From Oasisia sp. SBJ-2009 (Eukaryota; Annelida; Polychaeta; Sabellida; Siboglinidae): DNA of 64,000 bases. Position 1 is the stretch's first letter. Every line of letters begins with the position of its first letter. The notes under the pieces were generated by a model. It was not told the origin of the DNA. It did no database searches and saw only the letters and a program-made list of their open reading frames with translations. The position numbers were made by a program, and so were the translations under genes. The stretch is taken from positions 8,631,811 to 8,695,810 of the forward strand of contig OZ024856.1 of assembly GCA_964017155.1 (NCBI GenBank). Reading direction: 5' to 3'. Shown here in pieces: positions 36,655 to 49,026 of the stretch.

Positions 36655-38716
36655 GAAATTTCGATAAACACCCCAAAGTGCGCTTACGCCAATATCAAGG
36701 TATTTTCTCTTCTGAAAAATACAACGTACCAATACAGTTCGTTAGTTTTATGGATCGTCATCGGTTCCTGGACTAGAAATCAATTACAACTTGTCGAGCT
36801 TCCAAAATGGTGCCTATATTTCGGAAATTACGCAAATCACCCTCAAAGTTCGCTTACGCCAATGCAAAGTTATGTTCACATCTGAAACCTACAATGTACC
36901 ACTACTATTCGTGACATTTGTGGATTCGCATGGTTCCCAAGGCGAAGAGTCAAGTACAAGTGGTCCTGCTTCGATACGCGTACCTATTTTTTCGGAAATT
37001 ACGTTAAACTCCCTTAAATGCGTTCGCGCCAAATTAACGGTATTATCTCATCGGAAAACTACATCGTAGTACGACTATAATAAAATACTTTTTTTGGATT
37101 TGTTTAGTCCAGACAACGAGGAATAAAGTACACGGGGTTGAATTTCGATACTAATAGATGGTGATTTTCGAAATTGCGATAAACACCCCAAAGTGCGGTT
37201 GCGCCAATATAAGGGTATTTTCTCTTCTGAAAAATACAACGTACAAATACAGTTCGTTAGTTGTATGGATCGTCATCGGTTCCCGAACTAGAAATCGACT
37301 ACAACTTGTCGAGCTTCCAAAATGGTGCCTATATTTCGGAAATTACGCTAATCACCCTCAAAGTGCGCTTACGCCAATGCAAAGTTATTTTCACATCTGA
37401 AACCTACAATGTACCACTAATCTTCGTGACAAGTGTGGATTCGCATGATTCCCAGAACGAAGAGTCAAGTACAAGTGGGCGTGCTTCGATACTCGTACCT
37501 ATTTTTTCGGAAATTACTGTAAATTCGCTTAAATGCGTTCGCGCCAAAATAACGGTATTGTCTCATCGGAAAACTACAACGTAGTACCACTATAATTAGA
37601 TACTTTTTTTTTGATTTGCATAGGCCAGACAACAAGGAATAAAGTACAAGTGGTTGAATTTCGATACTAATAGATAGTGGCTTTGGAAATTGCGAGAAAC
37701 ACCCCAAAATGCGCTTACGCCAATATCAGGGTATTTTCTCTTCTGAAAAATACAACGTACCAATACAGTTCGTTAGTTTTATGGATCGTCATCGGTTCCT
37801 GGACTAGAAATCAATTACAACTTGTCGAGCTTCCAAAATGGTGCCTATATTTCGGAAATGACGCTAATCACCCTCAAAGTTCGCTTACGCCAATGCAAAG
37901 TAATTTTCACATCTGAAACCTACAATGTACCACTACTCTTCGTGACATGTGTGGATTCGCATGATTCCCAGAACGAAGAGTCAAGTACAAGTGGGCGTGC
38001 TTCGATACTCGTACCTATTTATTCGGAAATTACTGTAAACTCGCTTAAATGCGTTCGCGCCAAAATAACGGTATTGTCTCATCGGAAAACTACAACGTAG
38101 TACCACTATAATTAGATACTTTTTTTTGGATTTGCATAGGCCAGACAACAAGGAATAAAGTACAAGTGGTTGAATTTCGATACTAATAGATAGTGGCTTT
38201 GGAAATTGCGAGAAACACCCCAAAATGCGCTTACGCCAATATAAGGGTATTTTCTCTTCTGAAAAATACAACGTACCAATACAGTTCGTTAGTTTTATGG
38301 ATCGTCATCGGTTCCTGGACTAGAAATCAATTACAACTTGTCGAGCTTCCAAAATGGTGCCTATATTTCGGAAATTACGCTAATCACCCTCAAAGTTCGC
38401 TTACGCCAATGCAAAGTAATTTTCACATCTGAAACCTACAATGTACCACTACTATTCGTGACATTTGTGGATTCGCATGGTTCCCAGGGCGAAGAGTCAA
38501 GAACAAGTGGTCCTGCTTCGATACGCGTACCTATTTTTTCGGAAATTACGATAAACTCCCTTAAATGCGTTCGCGCCAAATTAACTGTATTATCTCATCG
38601 GAAAACTACATCGTAGTACGACTATAATAAGATACTTTTTTTGGATTTGTATAGTCCAGACAACGAGGAATAAAGTGCATGGGGTTGAATTTCGATACTA
38701 ATAGATAGTGATTTTC
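36655..38716 (+). repeat. Units 72-75: mosaic a1P-a2R-a3R-a3P
   Basis: Unit starts are 36655, 37170, 37686 and 38202. Unit 72 carries TTACGCAAATCACC, TTATGTTCACATC and TTCCCAAGGCG, which recur in units 81 and 88. Unit 73 has TTAGTTGTATGG, as in units 45, 49 and 89. Unit 74 has GGAAATGACGC and CTATTTATTCGG, as in unit 99 and its duplicate unit 111. Unit 75 matches unit 53 at an offset of 11,344 bp. Confidence 0.83.
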
Positions 38717-39747
38717 GAAATTTCGATAAACACCCCAAAGTGAGCTTGCGCCAATATAAGGGTATTTTCTCTTCTGAAAAATACAACGTACAAATACAGT
38801 TCGTTAGTTTTATGGATCGTCATCGGTTCCCGAACTAGAAATCGACTACAACTTGTCGAGCTTCCAAAATGGTGCCTATATTTCGGAAATTACGCTAATC
38901 ACCCTCAAAGTGCGCTTACGCCAATGCAAAGTTATTTTTACATCTGAAACCTACAATGTACCACTAATCTTCGTGACAAGTGTGGATTCGCATGATTCCC
39001 AGAACGAAGAGTCAAGTACAAGTGGGCGTGCTTCGATACTCGTACCTATTTTTTCGGAAATTACTGTAAATTCGCTTAAATGCGTTCGCGCCCAAATAAC
39101 GGTATTGTCTCATCGGAAAACTACAACGTAGTACCACTATAATTAGATACTTTTTTTTGGATTTGCATAGGCCAGACAACAAGGAATAAAGTACAAGTGG
39201 TTGAATTTCGATACTAATAGATAGTGGCTTTGGAAATTGCGAGAAACACCCCAAAATGCGCTTACGCCAATATCAGGGTATTTTCTCTTCTGAAAAATAC
39301 AACGTACCAATACAGTTCGTTAGTTTTATGGATCGTCATCGGTTCCTGGACTAGAAATCAATTACAACTTGTCGAGCTTCCAAAATGGTGCCTATATTTC
39401 GGAAATTACGCTAATCACCCTCAAAGTTCGCTTACGCCTATGCAAAGTTATTTTCACATCTGAAACCTACAATGTACCACTACTATTCGTGACATTTGTG
39501 GATTCGCATGGTTCCCAGGGCGAAGAGTCAAGTACAAGTGGTCCTGCTTCGATACGCGTACCTATTTTTTCGGAAATTACGTTAAACTCCCTTAAATGCG
39601 TTCGCGCTAAATTAACGGTATTATCTCATCGGAAAATTACATCGTAGTACGACCATAATAAAATACTTTTTTTGGATTTGTTTAGTCCAGACAACGAGGA
39701 ATAAAGTACACGGGGTTGAATTTCGATACTAATAGATGGTGATTTTC
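38717..39747 (+). repeat. Units 76-77: a1R-a3P
   Basis: Unit starts are 38717 and 39233. Unit 76 joins an a1 start (after GTGCATGGGG) to the a2/R body, including GTGAGCTTGCG, so its A subunit is chimeric. Unit 77 has GCCTATGCAAAG, GCGCTAAATT and GACCATAAT, like unit 56, but keeps GTGGATTCGC. Confidence 0.82.
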
Positions 39748-41809
39748 GAAATTGCGATAAACACCCCAAAGTGCGCTTGCGCCAATATAAGGGTATTTTC
39801 TCTTCTGAAAAATACAACGTACAAATACAGTTCGTTAGTTTTATGGAGCGTCATCGGTTCCCGAACTAGAAATCGACTACAACTTGTCGAGCTTCCAAAA
39901 TGGTGCCTATATTTCGGAAATTACGCTAATCACCCTCAAAGTGCGCTTACGCCAATGCAAAGTTATTTTTACATCTGAAACCTACAATGTACCACTAATC
40001 TTCGTGACAAGTGTGGATTCGCATGATTCCCAGAACGAAGAGTCAAGTACAAGTGGGCGTGCTTCGATACTCGTACCTATTTTTTCGGAAATTACTGTAA
40101 ATTCGCTTAAATGCGTTCGCGCCCAAATAACGGTATTGTCTCATCGGAAAACTACAACGTAGTACCACTATAATTATATACTTTTTTTTTGGATTTGCAT
40201 AGGCCAGACAACAAGGAATAAAGTACAAGTGGTTGAATTTCGATACTAATAGATAGTGGCTTTGGAAATTGCGAGAAACACCCCAAAATGCGCTTACGCC
40301 AATATCAGGGTATTTTCTCTTCTGAAAAATACAACGTACCAATACAGTTCGTTAGTTTTATGGATCGTCATCGGTTCCTGGACTAGAAATCAATTACAAC
40401 TTGTCGAGCTTCCAAAATGGTGCCTATATTTCGGAAATTACGCTAATCACCCTCAAAGTTCGCTTACGCCTATGCAAAGTTATTTTCACATCTGAAACCT
40501 ACAATGTACCACTACTATTCGTGACATTTGAGGATTCGCATGGTTCCCAGGGCGAAGAGTCAAGTACAAGTGGTCCTGCTTCGATACGCGTACCTATTTT
40601 TTCGGAAATTACGTTAAACTCCCTTAAATGCGTTCGCGCTAAATTAACGGTATTATCTCATCGGAAAATTACATCGTAGTACGACCATAATAAAATACTT
40701 TTTTTGGATTTGTTTAGTCCAGACAAAGAGGAATAAAGTACACGGGGTTGAATTTCGATACTAATAGATGGTGATTTTCGAAATTGCGATAAACACCCCA
40801 AAGTGCGCTTGCGCCAATATAAGGGTATTTTCTCTTCTGAAAAATACAACGTACAAATACAGTTCGTTAGTTTTATGGATCGTCATCGGTTCCCGAACTA
40901 GAAATCGACTACAACTTGTCGAGCTTCCAAAATGGTGCCTATATTTCGGAAATTACGCTAATCACCCTCAAAGTTCGCTTACGCCAATGCAAAGTTATGT
41001 TCACATCTGAAATCTACAATGTACCACTACTATTCGTGACATTTGTGGATTCGCATGGTTCCCAGGGCGAAGAGTCAAGAACAAGTGGTCCTGCTTCGAT
41101 ACGCGTACCTATTTTTTCGGAAATTACGTTAAACTCCCTTAAATGCGTTCGCGCCAAATTAACTGTATTATCTCATCGGAAAACTACATCGTAGTACGAC
41201 TATAATAAGATACTTTTTTTGGATTTGTATAGTCCAGACAACGAGGAATAAAGTGCATGGGGTTGAATTTCGATACTAATAGATAGTGATTTTCGAAATT
41301 TCGATAAACACCCCAAAGTGCGCTTACGCCAATATCAAGGTATTTTCTCTTCTGAAAAATACAACGTACCAATACAGTTCGTTAGTTTTATGGATCGTCA
41401 TCGGTTCCTGGACTAGAAATCAATTACAACTTGTCGAGCTTCCAAAATGGTGCCTATATTTCGGAAATTACGCAAATCACCCTCAAAGTTCGCTTACGCC
41501 AATGCAAAGTTATGTTCACATCTGAAATCTACAATGTACCACTACTATTCGTGACATTTGTGGATTCGCATGGTTCCCAAGGCGAAGAGTCAAGTACAAG
41601 TGGTCCTGCTTCGATACGCGTACCTATTTTTTCGGAAATTACGTTAAACTCCCTTAAATGCGTTCGCGCCAAATTAACGGTATTATCTCATCGGAAAACT
41701 ACATCGTAGTACGACTATAATAAAATACTTTTTTTGGATTTGTTTAGTCCAGACAACGAGGAATAAAGTACACGGGGTTGAATTTCGATACTAATAGATG
41801 GTGATTTTC
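39748..41809 (+). repeat. Units 78-81: block duplicated 3,609 bp downstream (copy 1)
   Basis: Unit starts are 39748, 40265, 40780 and 41295. The order is a2R, a3P, a2P, a1P. Apart from a substitution at 39848 (GGAGCGTC against GGATCGTC), the block matches 43357-45418 at an offset of 3,609 bp (seven monomers). Markers are AGACAAAGAGG near 40722, AAATCTACAATG, TTATGTTCACATC, TTACGCAAATCACC and TTCCCAAGGCG. Unit 80 pairs an a2 start with a b1-P body, another class mixture. Identity ends near 41842 (GCCCCAAT against GCGCCAAT). Confidence 0.87.
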
Positions 41810-43356
41810 GAAATTGCGATAAACACCCCAAAGTGCGCTTGCCCCAATATAAGGGTATTTTCTCTTCTGAAAAATACAACGTACAAATACAGTTCGTTAG
41901 TTTTATGGATCGTCATCGGTTCCCGAACTAGAAATCGACTACAACTTGTCGAGCTTCCAAAATGGTGCCTATATTTCGGAAATTACGCTAATCACCCTCA
42001 AAGTGCGCTTACGCCAATGCAAAGTTATTTTTACATCTGAAACCTACAATGTACCACTAATCTTCGTGACAAGTGTGGATTCGCATGATTCCCAGAACGA
42101 AGAGTCAAGTACAAGTGGGCGTGCTTCGATACTCGTACCTATTTTTTCGGAAATTACTGTAAATTCGCTTAAATGCGTTCGCGCCAAAATAACGGTATTG
42201 TCTCATCGGAAAACTACAACGTAGTACCACTATAATTAGATACTTTTTTTTTGGATTTGCGTAGGCCAGACAACAAGGAATAAAGTACAAGTGGTTGAAT
42301 TTCGATACTAATAGATAGTGGCTTTGGAAATTGCGAGAAACACCCCAAAATGCGCTTACGCCAATATAAGGGTATTTTCTCTTCTGAAAAATACAACGTA
42401 CCAATACAGTTCGTTAGTTTTATGGATCGTCATCGGTTCCTGGACTAGAAATCAATTACAACTTGTCGAGCTTCCAAAATGGTGCCTATATTTCGGAAAT
42501 TACGCTAATCACCCTCAAAGTTCGCTTACGCCAATGCAAAGTAATTTTCACATCTGAAACCTACAATGTACCACTACTATTCGTGACATTTGTGGATTCG
42601 CATGGTTCCCAGGGCGAAGAGTCAAGAACAAGTGGTCCTGCTTCGATACGCGTACCTATTTTTTCGGAAATTACGTTAAACTCCCTTAAATGCGTTCGCG
42701 CCAAATTAACTGTATTATCTCATCGGAAAACTACATCGTAGTACGACTATAATAAGATACTTTTTTTGGATTTGTATAGTCCAGACAACGAGGAATAAAG
42801 TGCATGGGGTTGAATTTCGATACTAATAGATAGTGATTTTCGAAATTTCGATAAACACCCCAAAGTGCGCTTACGCCAGTATCAAGGTATTTTCTCTTCT
42901 GAAAAATACAACGTACCAATACAGTTCGTTAGTTTTATGGATCGTCATCGGTTCCTGGACTAGAAATCAATTACAACTTGTCGAGCTTCCAAAATGGTGC
43001 CTATATTTCGGAAATTACGCTAATCACCCTCAAAGTTCGCTTACGCCAATGCAAAGTTATTTTCACATCTGAAACCTACAATGTACCACTACTATTCGTG
43101 ACATTTGTGGATTCGCATGGTTCCCAGGGCGAAGAGTCAAGTACAAGTGGTCCTGCTTCGATACGCGTACCTATTTTTTCGGAAATTACGTTAAACTCCC
43201 TTAAATGCGTTCGCGCCAAATTAACGGTATTATCTCATCGGAAAACTACATCGTAGTACGACTATAATAAAATACTTTTTTTGGATTTGTTTAGTCCAGA
43301 CAACGAGGAATAAAGTACACGGGGTTGAATTTCGATACTAATAGATGGTGATTTTC
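41810..43356 (+). repeat. Units 82-84: source or copy of the window's right end
   Basis: Unit starts are 41810, 42327 and 42842. The order is a2R, a3P, a1P. The segment 41790-43341 matches 62407-63958 at an offset of 20,617 bp (40 monomers). Rare shared variants are CTTGCCCCAATATAAG, GATTTGCGTAGGCC and GCCAGTATCAAGG. Confidence 0.87.
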
Positions 43357-45418
43357 GAAATTGCGATAAACACCCCAAAGTGCGCTTGCGCCAATATAAG
43401 GGTATTTTCTCTTCTGAAAAATACAACGTACAAATACAGTTCGTTAGTTTTATGGATCGTCATCGGTTCCCGAACTAGAAATCGACTACAACTTGTCGAG
43501 CTTCCAAAATGGTGCCTATATTTCGGAAATTACGCTAATCACCCTCAAAGTGCGCTTACGCCAATGCAAAGTTATTTTTACATCTGAAACCTACAATGTA
43601 CCACTAATCTTCGTGACAAGTGTGGATTCGCATGATTCCCAGAACGAAGAGTCAAGTACAAGTGGGCGTGCTTCGATACTCGTACCTATTTTTTCGGAAA
43701 TTACTGTAAATTCGCTTAAATGCGTTCGCGCCCAAATAACGGTATTGTCTCATCGGAAAACTACAACGTAGTACCACTATAATTATATACTTTTTTTTTG
43801 GATTTGCATAGGCCAGACAACAAGGAATAAAGTACAAGTGGTTGAATTTCGATACTAATAGATAGTGGCTTTGGAAATTGCGAGAAACACCCCAAAATGC
43901 GCTTACGCCAATATCAGGGTATTTTCTCTTCTGAAAAATACAACGTACCAATACAGTTCGTTAGTTTTATGGATCGTCATCGGTTCCTGGACTAGAAATC
44001 AATTACAACTTGTCGAGCTTCCAAAATGGTGCCTATATTTCGGAAATTACGCTAATCACCCTCAAAGTTCGCTTACGCCTATGCAAAGTTATTTTCACAT
44101 CTGAAACCTACAATGTACCACTACTATTCGTGACATTTGAGGATTCGCATGGTTCCCAGGGCGAAGAGTCAAGTACAAGTGGTCCTGCTTCGATACGCGT
44201 ACCTATTTTTTCGGAAATTACGTTAAACTCCCTTAAATGCGTTCGCGCTAAATTAACGGTATTATCTCATCGGAAAATTACATCGTAGTACGACCATAAT
44301 AAAATACTTTTTTTGGATTTGTTTAGTCCAGACAAAGAGGAATAAAGTACACGGGGTTGAATTTCGATACTAATAGATGGTGATTTTCGAAATTGCGATA
44401 AACACCCCAAAGTGCGCTTGCGCCAATATAAGGGTATTTTCTCTTCTGAAAAATACAACGTACAAATACAGTTCGTTAGTTTTATGGATCGTCATCGGTT
44501 CCCGAACTAGAAATCGACTACAACTTGTCGAGCTTCCAAAATGGTGCCTATATTTCGGAAATTACGCTAATCACCCTCAAAGTTCGCTTACGCCAATGCA
44601 AAGTTATGTTCACATCTGAAATCTACAATGTACCACTACTATTCGTGACATTTGTGGATTCGCATGGTTCCCAGGGCGAAGAGTCAAGAACAAGTGGTCC
44701 TGCTTCGATACGCGTACCTATTTTTTCGGAAATTACGTTAAACTCCCTTAAATGCGTTCGCGCCAAATTAACTGTATTATCTCATCGGAAAACTACATCG
44801 TAGTACGACTATAATAAGATACTTTTTTTGGATTTGTATAGTCCAGACAACGAGGAATAAAGTGCATGGGGTTGAATTTCGATACTAATAGATAGTGATT
44901 TTCGAAATTTCGATAAACACCCCAAAGTGCGCTTACGCCAATATCAAGGTATTTTCTCTTCTGAAAAATACAACGTACCAATACAGTTCGTTAGTTTTAT
45001 GGATCGTCATCGGTTCCTGGACTAGAAATCAATTACAACTTGTCGAGCTTCCAAAATGGTGCCTATATTTCGGAAATTACGCAAATCACCCTCAAAGTTC
45101 GCTTACGCCAATGCAAAGTTATGTTCACATCTGAAATCTACAATGTACCACTACTATTCGTGACATTTGTGGATTCGCATGGTTCCCAAGGCGAAGAGTC
45201 AAGTACAAGTGGTCCTGCTTCGATACGCGTACCTATTTTTTCGGAAATTACGTTAAACTCCCTTAAATGCGTTCGCGCCAAATTAACGGTATTATCTCAT
45301 CGGAAAACTACATCGTAGTACGACTATAATAAAATACTTTTTTTGGATTTGTTTAGTCCAGACAACGAGGAATAAAGTACACGGGGTTGAATTTCGATAC
45401 TAATAGATGGTGATTTTC
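43357..45418 (+). repeat. Units 85-88: block duplicated from 39.7 kb (copy 2)
   Basis: Unit starts are 43357, 43874, 44389 and 44904. This repeats units 78-81 with the same order of markers, including AGACAAAGAGG near 44331 and AAATCTACAATG in two successive units. The two copies are separated by units 82-84, so they are not adjacent. Confidence 0.87.
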
Positions 45419-46525
45419 GAAATTGCGATAAACACCCCAAAGTGCGCTTGCGCCAATATAAGGGTATTTTCTCTTCTGAAAAATACAACGTACAAATACA
45501 GTTCGTTAGTTGTATGGATCGTCATCGGTTCCCGAACTAGAAATCGACTACAACTTGTCGAGCTTCCAAAATGGTGCCTATATTTCGGAAATTACGCTAA
45601 TCACCCTCAAAGTGCGCTTACGCCAATGCAAAGTTATTTTCACATCTGAAACCTACAATGTACCACTAATCTTCGTGACAAGTGTGGATTCGCATGATTC
45701 CCAGAACGAAGAGTCAAGTACAAGTGGGCGTGCTTCGATACTCGTACCTATTTTTTCGGAAATTACTGTAAATTCGCTTAAATGCGTTCGCGCCAAAATA
45801 ACGGTATTGTCTCATCGGAAAACTACAACGTAGTACCACTATAATTAGATACTTTTTTTTGGATTTGCATAGGCCAGACAACAAGGAATAAAGTACAAGT
45901 GGTTGAATTTCGATACTAATAGATAGTGGCTTTGGAAATTGCGAGAAACACCCCAAAATGCGCTTACGCCAATATCAGGGTATTTTCTCTTCTGAAAAAT
46001 ACAACGTACCAATACAGTTCGTTAGTTTTATGGATCGTCATCGGTTCCTGGACTAGAAATCAATTACAACTTGTCGAGCTTCCAAAATGGTGCCTATATT
46101 TCGGAAATTACGATAATCACCCTCAAAGTTCGCTTACGCCAATGCAAAGTTATTTTCACATCTGAAACCTACAATGTACCACTACTATTCGTGACATTTG
46201 TGGATTCGCATGGTTCCCAGGGCGAAGAGTCAAGTACAAGTGGTCCTGCTTCGATACGCGTACCTATTTTTTCGGAAATTACGTTAAACTCCCTTAAATG
46301 CGTTCGCGCCAAATTAACGGTATTATCTCATCGGAAAACTACATCGTAGTACGACTATAATAAAATACTTTTTTTGGATTTGTTTAGTCCAGACAACGAG
46401 GAATAAAGTACACGGGGTTGAATTTCGATACTAATAGATGGTGATTTTCGAAATTGCGATAAACACCCCAAAGTGCGCTTGCGCCAATATCAGGGTATTT
46501 TCTCTTCTGAAAAATACAACGTACC
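45419..46525 (+). repeat. Units 89-90 and the start of unit 91
   Basis: Unit starts are 45419, 45935 and 46450. Unit 89 carries TTAGTTGTATGG and, with unit 88 before it, resembles units 72-73 at an offset of 8,249 bp (16 monomers). Unit 90 has TTACGATAATCACC, a private change. Unit 91 starts as a2 but already has ATATCAGGG and GTACCAATAC, up to the point where the 12-mer identity begins. Confidence 0.83.
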
Positions 46526-46965
46526 AATACAGTTCGTTAGTTTTATGGAGCATCATCGGTTCCCGAACTAGAAATCGACTACAACTTGTCGAGCTTCCAA
46601 AATGGTGCCTATATTTCGGAAATTACGCTAATCACCCTCAAAGTTCGCTTACGCCAATGCAAAGTAATTTTCACATCTGAAACCTACAATGTACCACTAC
46701 TCTTCGTGACATGTGTGGATTCGCATGATTCCCAGAACGAAGAGTAAAGTACAAGTGGGCGTGCTTCGATACTCGTACCTATTTATTCGGAAATTACTGT
46801 ACACTCGCTTAAATGCGTTCGCGCCAAAATAACGGTATTGTCTCATCGGAAAACTACAACGTAGTACCACTATAATTAGATACTTTTTTTTGGATTTGCA
46901 TAGGCCAGACAACAAGGAATAAAGTACAAGTGGTTGAATTTCGATACTAATAGATAGTGGCTTTG

Positions 46966-49026
46966 GAAATTGCGAGAAACACCCCAAAATGCGCTTACGC
47001 CAATATAAGGGTATTTTCTCTTCTGAAAAATACAACGTACCAATACAGTTCGTTAGTTTTATGGATCGTCATCGGTTCCTGGACTAGAAATCAATTACAA
47101 CTTGTCGAGCTTCCAAAATGGTGCCTATATTTCGGAAATTACGCTAATCACCCTCAAAGTTCGCTTACGCCAATGCAAAGTAATTTTCACATCTGAAACC
47201 TACAATGTACCACTACTATTCGTGACATTTGTGGATTCGCATGGTTCCCAGGGCGAAGAGTCAAGAACAAGTGGTCCTGCTTCGATACGCGTACCTATTT
47301 TTTCGGAAATTACGATAAACTCCCTTAAATGCGTTCGCGCCAAATTAACTGTATTATCTCATCGGAAAACTACATCGTAGTACGACTATAATAAGATACT
47401 TTTTTTGGATTTGTATAGTCCAGACAACGAGGAATAAAGTGCATGGGGTTGAATTTCGATACTAATAGATAGTGATTTTCGAAATTTCGATAAACACCCC
47501 AAAGTGCGCTTACGCCAATATCAGGGTATTTTCTCTTCTGAAAAATACAACGTACCAATACAGTTCTTTAGTTTTATGGATCGTCATCGGTTCCTGGACT
47601 AGAAATCAATTACATCTTGTCGAGCTTCCAAAATGGTGCCTATATTTCGGAAATTACGCTAATCACCCTCAAAGTTCGCTTACGCCAATGCAAAGTTATT
47701 TTCACATCTGAAACCTACAATGTACCACTACTATTCGTGACATTGGTGGATTCGCATGGTTCCCAGGGCGAAGAGTCAAGTACAAGTGGTCCTGCTTCGA
47801 TACGCGTACCTATTTTTTCGGAAATTACGTTAAACTCCCTTAAATGCGTTCGCGCCAAATTAACTGTATTATCTCATCGGAAAACTACATCGTAGTACGA
47901 CTATAATAAAATACTTTTTTTGGATTTGTTTAGTCCAGACAACGAGGAATAAAGTACACGGGGTTGAATTTCGATACTAATAGATGGTGATTTTCGAAAT
48001 TGCGATAAACACCCCAAAGTGAGCTTGCGCCAATATAAGGGTATTTTCTCTTCTGAAAAATACAACGTACAAATACAGTTCGTTAGTTTTATGGATCGTC
48101 ATCGGTTCCCGAACTAGAAATCGACTACAACTTGTCGAGCTTCCAAAATGGTGCCTATATTTCGGAAATTACGCTAATCACCCTCAAAGTGCGCTTACGC
48201 CAATGCAAAGTTATTTTTACATCTGAAACCTACAATGTACCACTAATCTTCGTGACAAGTGTGGATTCGCATGATTCCCAGAACGAAGAGTCAAGTACAA
48301 GTGGGCGTGCTTCGATACTCGTACCTATTTTTTCGGAAATTACTGTAAATTCGCTTAAATGCGTTCGCGCCCAAATAACGGTATTGTCTCATCGGAAAAC
48401 TACAACGTGGTACCACTATAATTAGATATTTTTTTTGGATTTGCATAGGCCAGACAACAAGGACTAAAGTACAAGTGGTTGAATTTCGATACTAATAGAT
48501 AGTGGCTTTGGAAATTGCGAGAAACACCCCAAAATGCGCTTACGCCGATATAAGGGTATTTTCTCTTCTGAAAAATACAACGTACCAATACAGTTCGTTA
48601 GTTTTATGGATCGTCATCGGTTCCTGGACTAGAAATCAATTACAACTTGTCGAGCTTCCAAAATGGTGCCTATATTTCGGAAATTACGCTAATCACCCTC
48701 AAAGTTCGCTTACGCCAATGCAAAGTAATTTTCACATCTGAAACCTACAATGTACCACTACTCTTCGTGACATGTGTGGATTCGCATGATTCCCAGAACG
48801 AAGAGTCAAGTACAAGTGGGCGTGCTTCGATACTCGTACCTATTTATTCGGAAATTACTGTAAACTCGCTTAAATGCGTTCGCGCCAAAATAACGGTATT
48901 GTCTCATCGGAAAACTACAACGTAGTACCACTATAATTAGATACTTTTTTTTGGATTTGCATAGGCCAGACAACAAGGAATAAAGTACAAGTGGTTGAAT
49001 TTCGATACTAATAGATAGTGGCTTTG
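46966..49026 (+). repeat. Nested tetramer (units 92-95), internal copy 1
   Basis: The order a3P-a1P-a2R-a3R is repeated in units 96-99 (49027-51086) at a period of about 2,061 bp. Both carry TTACATCTTGTCG, ACATTGGTGG and AGATAT before the T-run. They differ at about half a dozen sites or more, for example AGTTCTTTAG against AGTTCGTTAG, AACGTGGTACC against AACGTAGTACC, and AAGGACTAAAG against AAGGAATAAAG. The tetramer duplication is therefore older than the 12-mer duplication that copied both halves. Confidence 0.87.

Noticed and set aside
46697..47035. Longest open frame, 112 codons on the minus strand, duplicated at 52880-53218
   Set aside because: It is an extended form of a 96-99-codon antisense frame found in R-class copies. 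The extra length comes from single changes, and its duplication is explained by the 6,183-bp DNA duplication.
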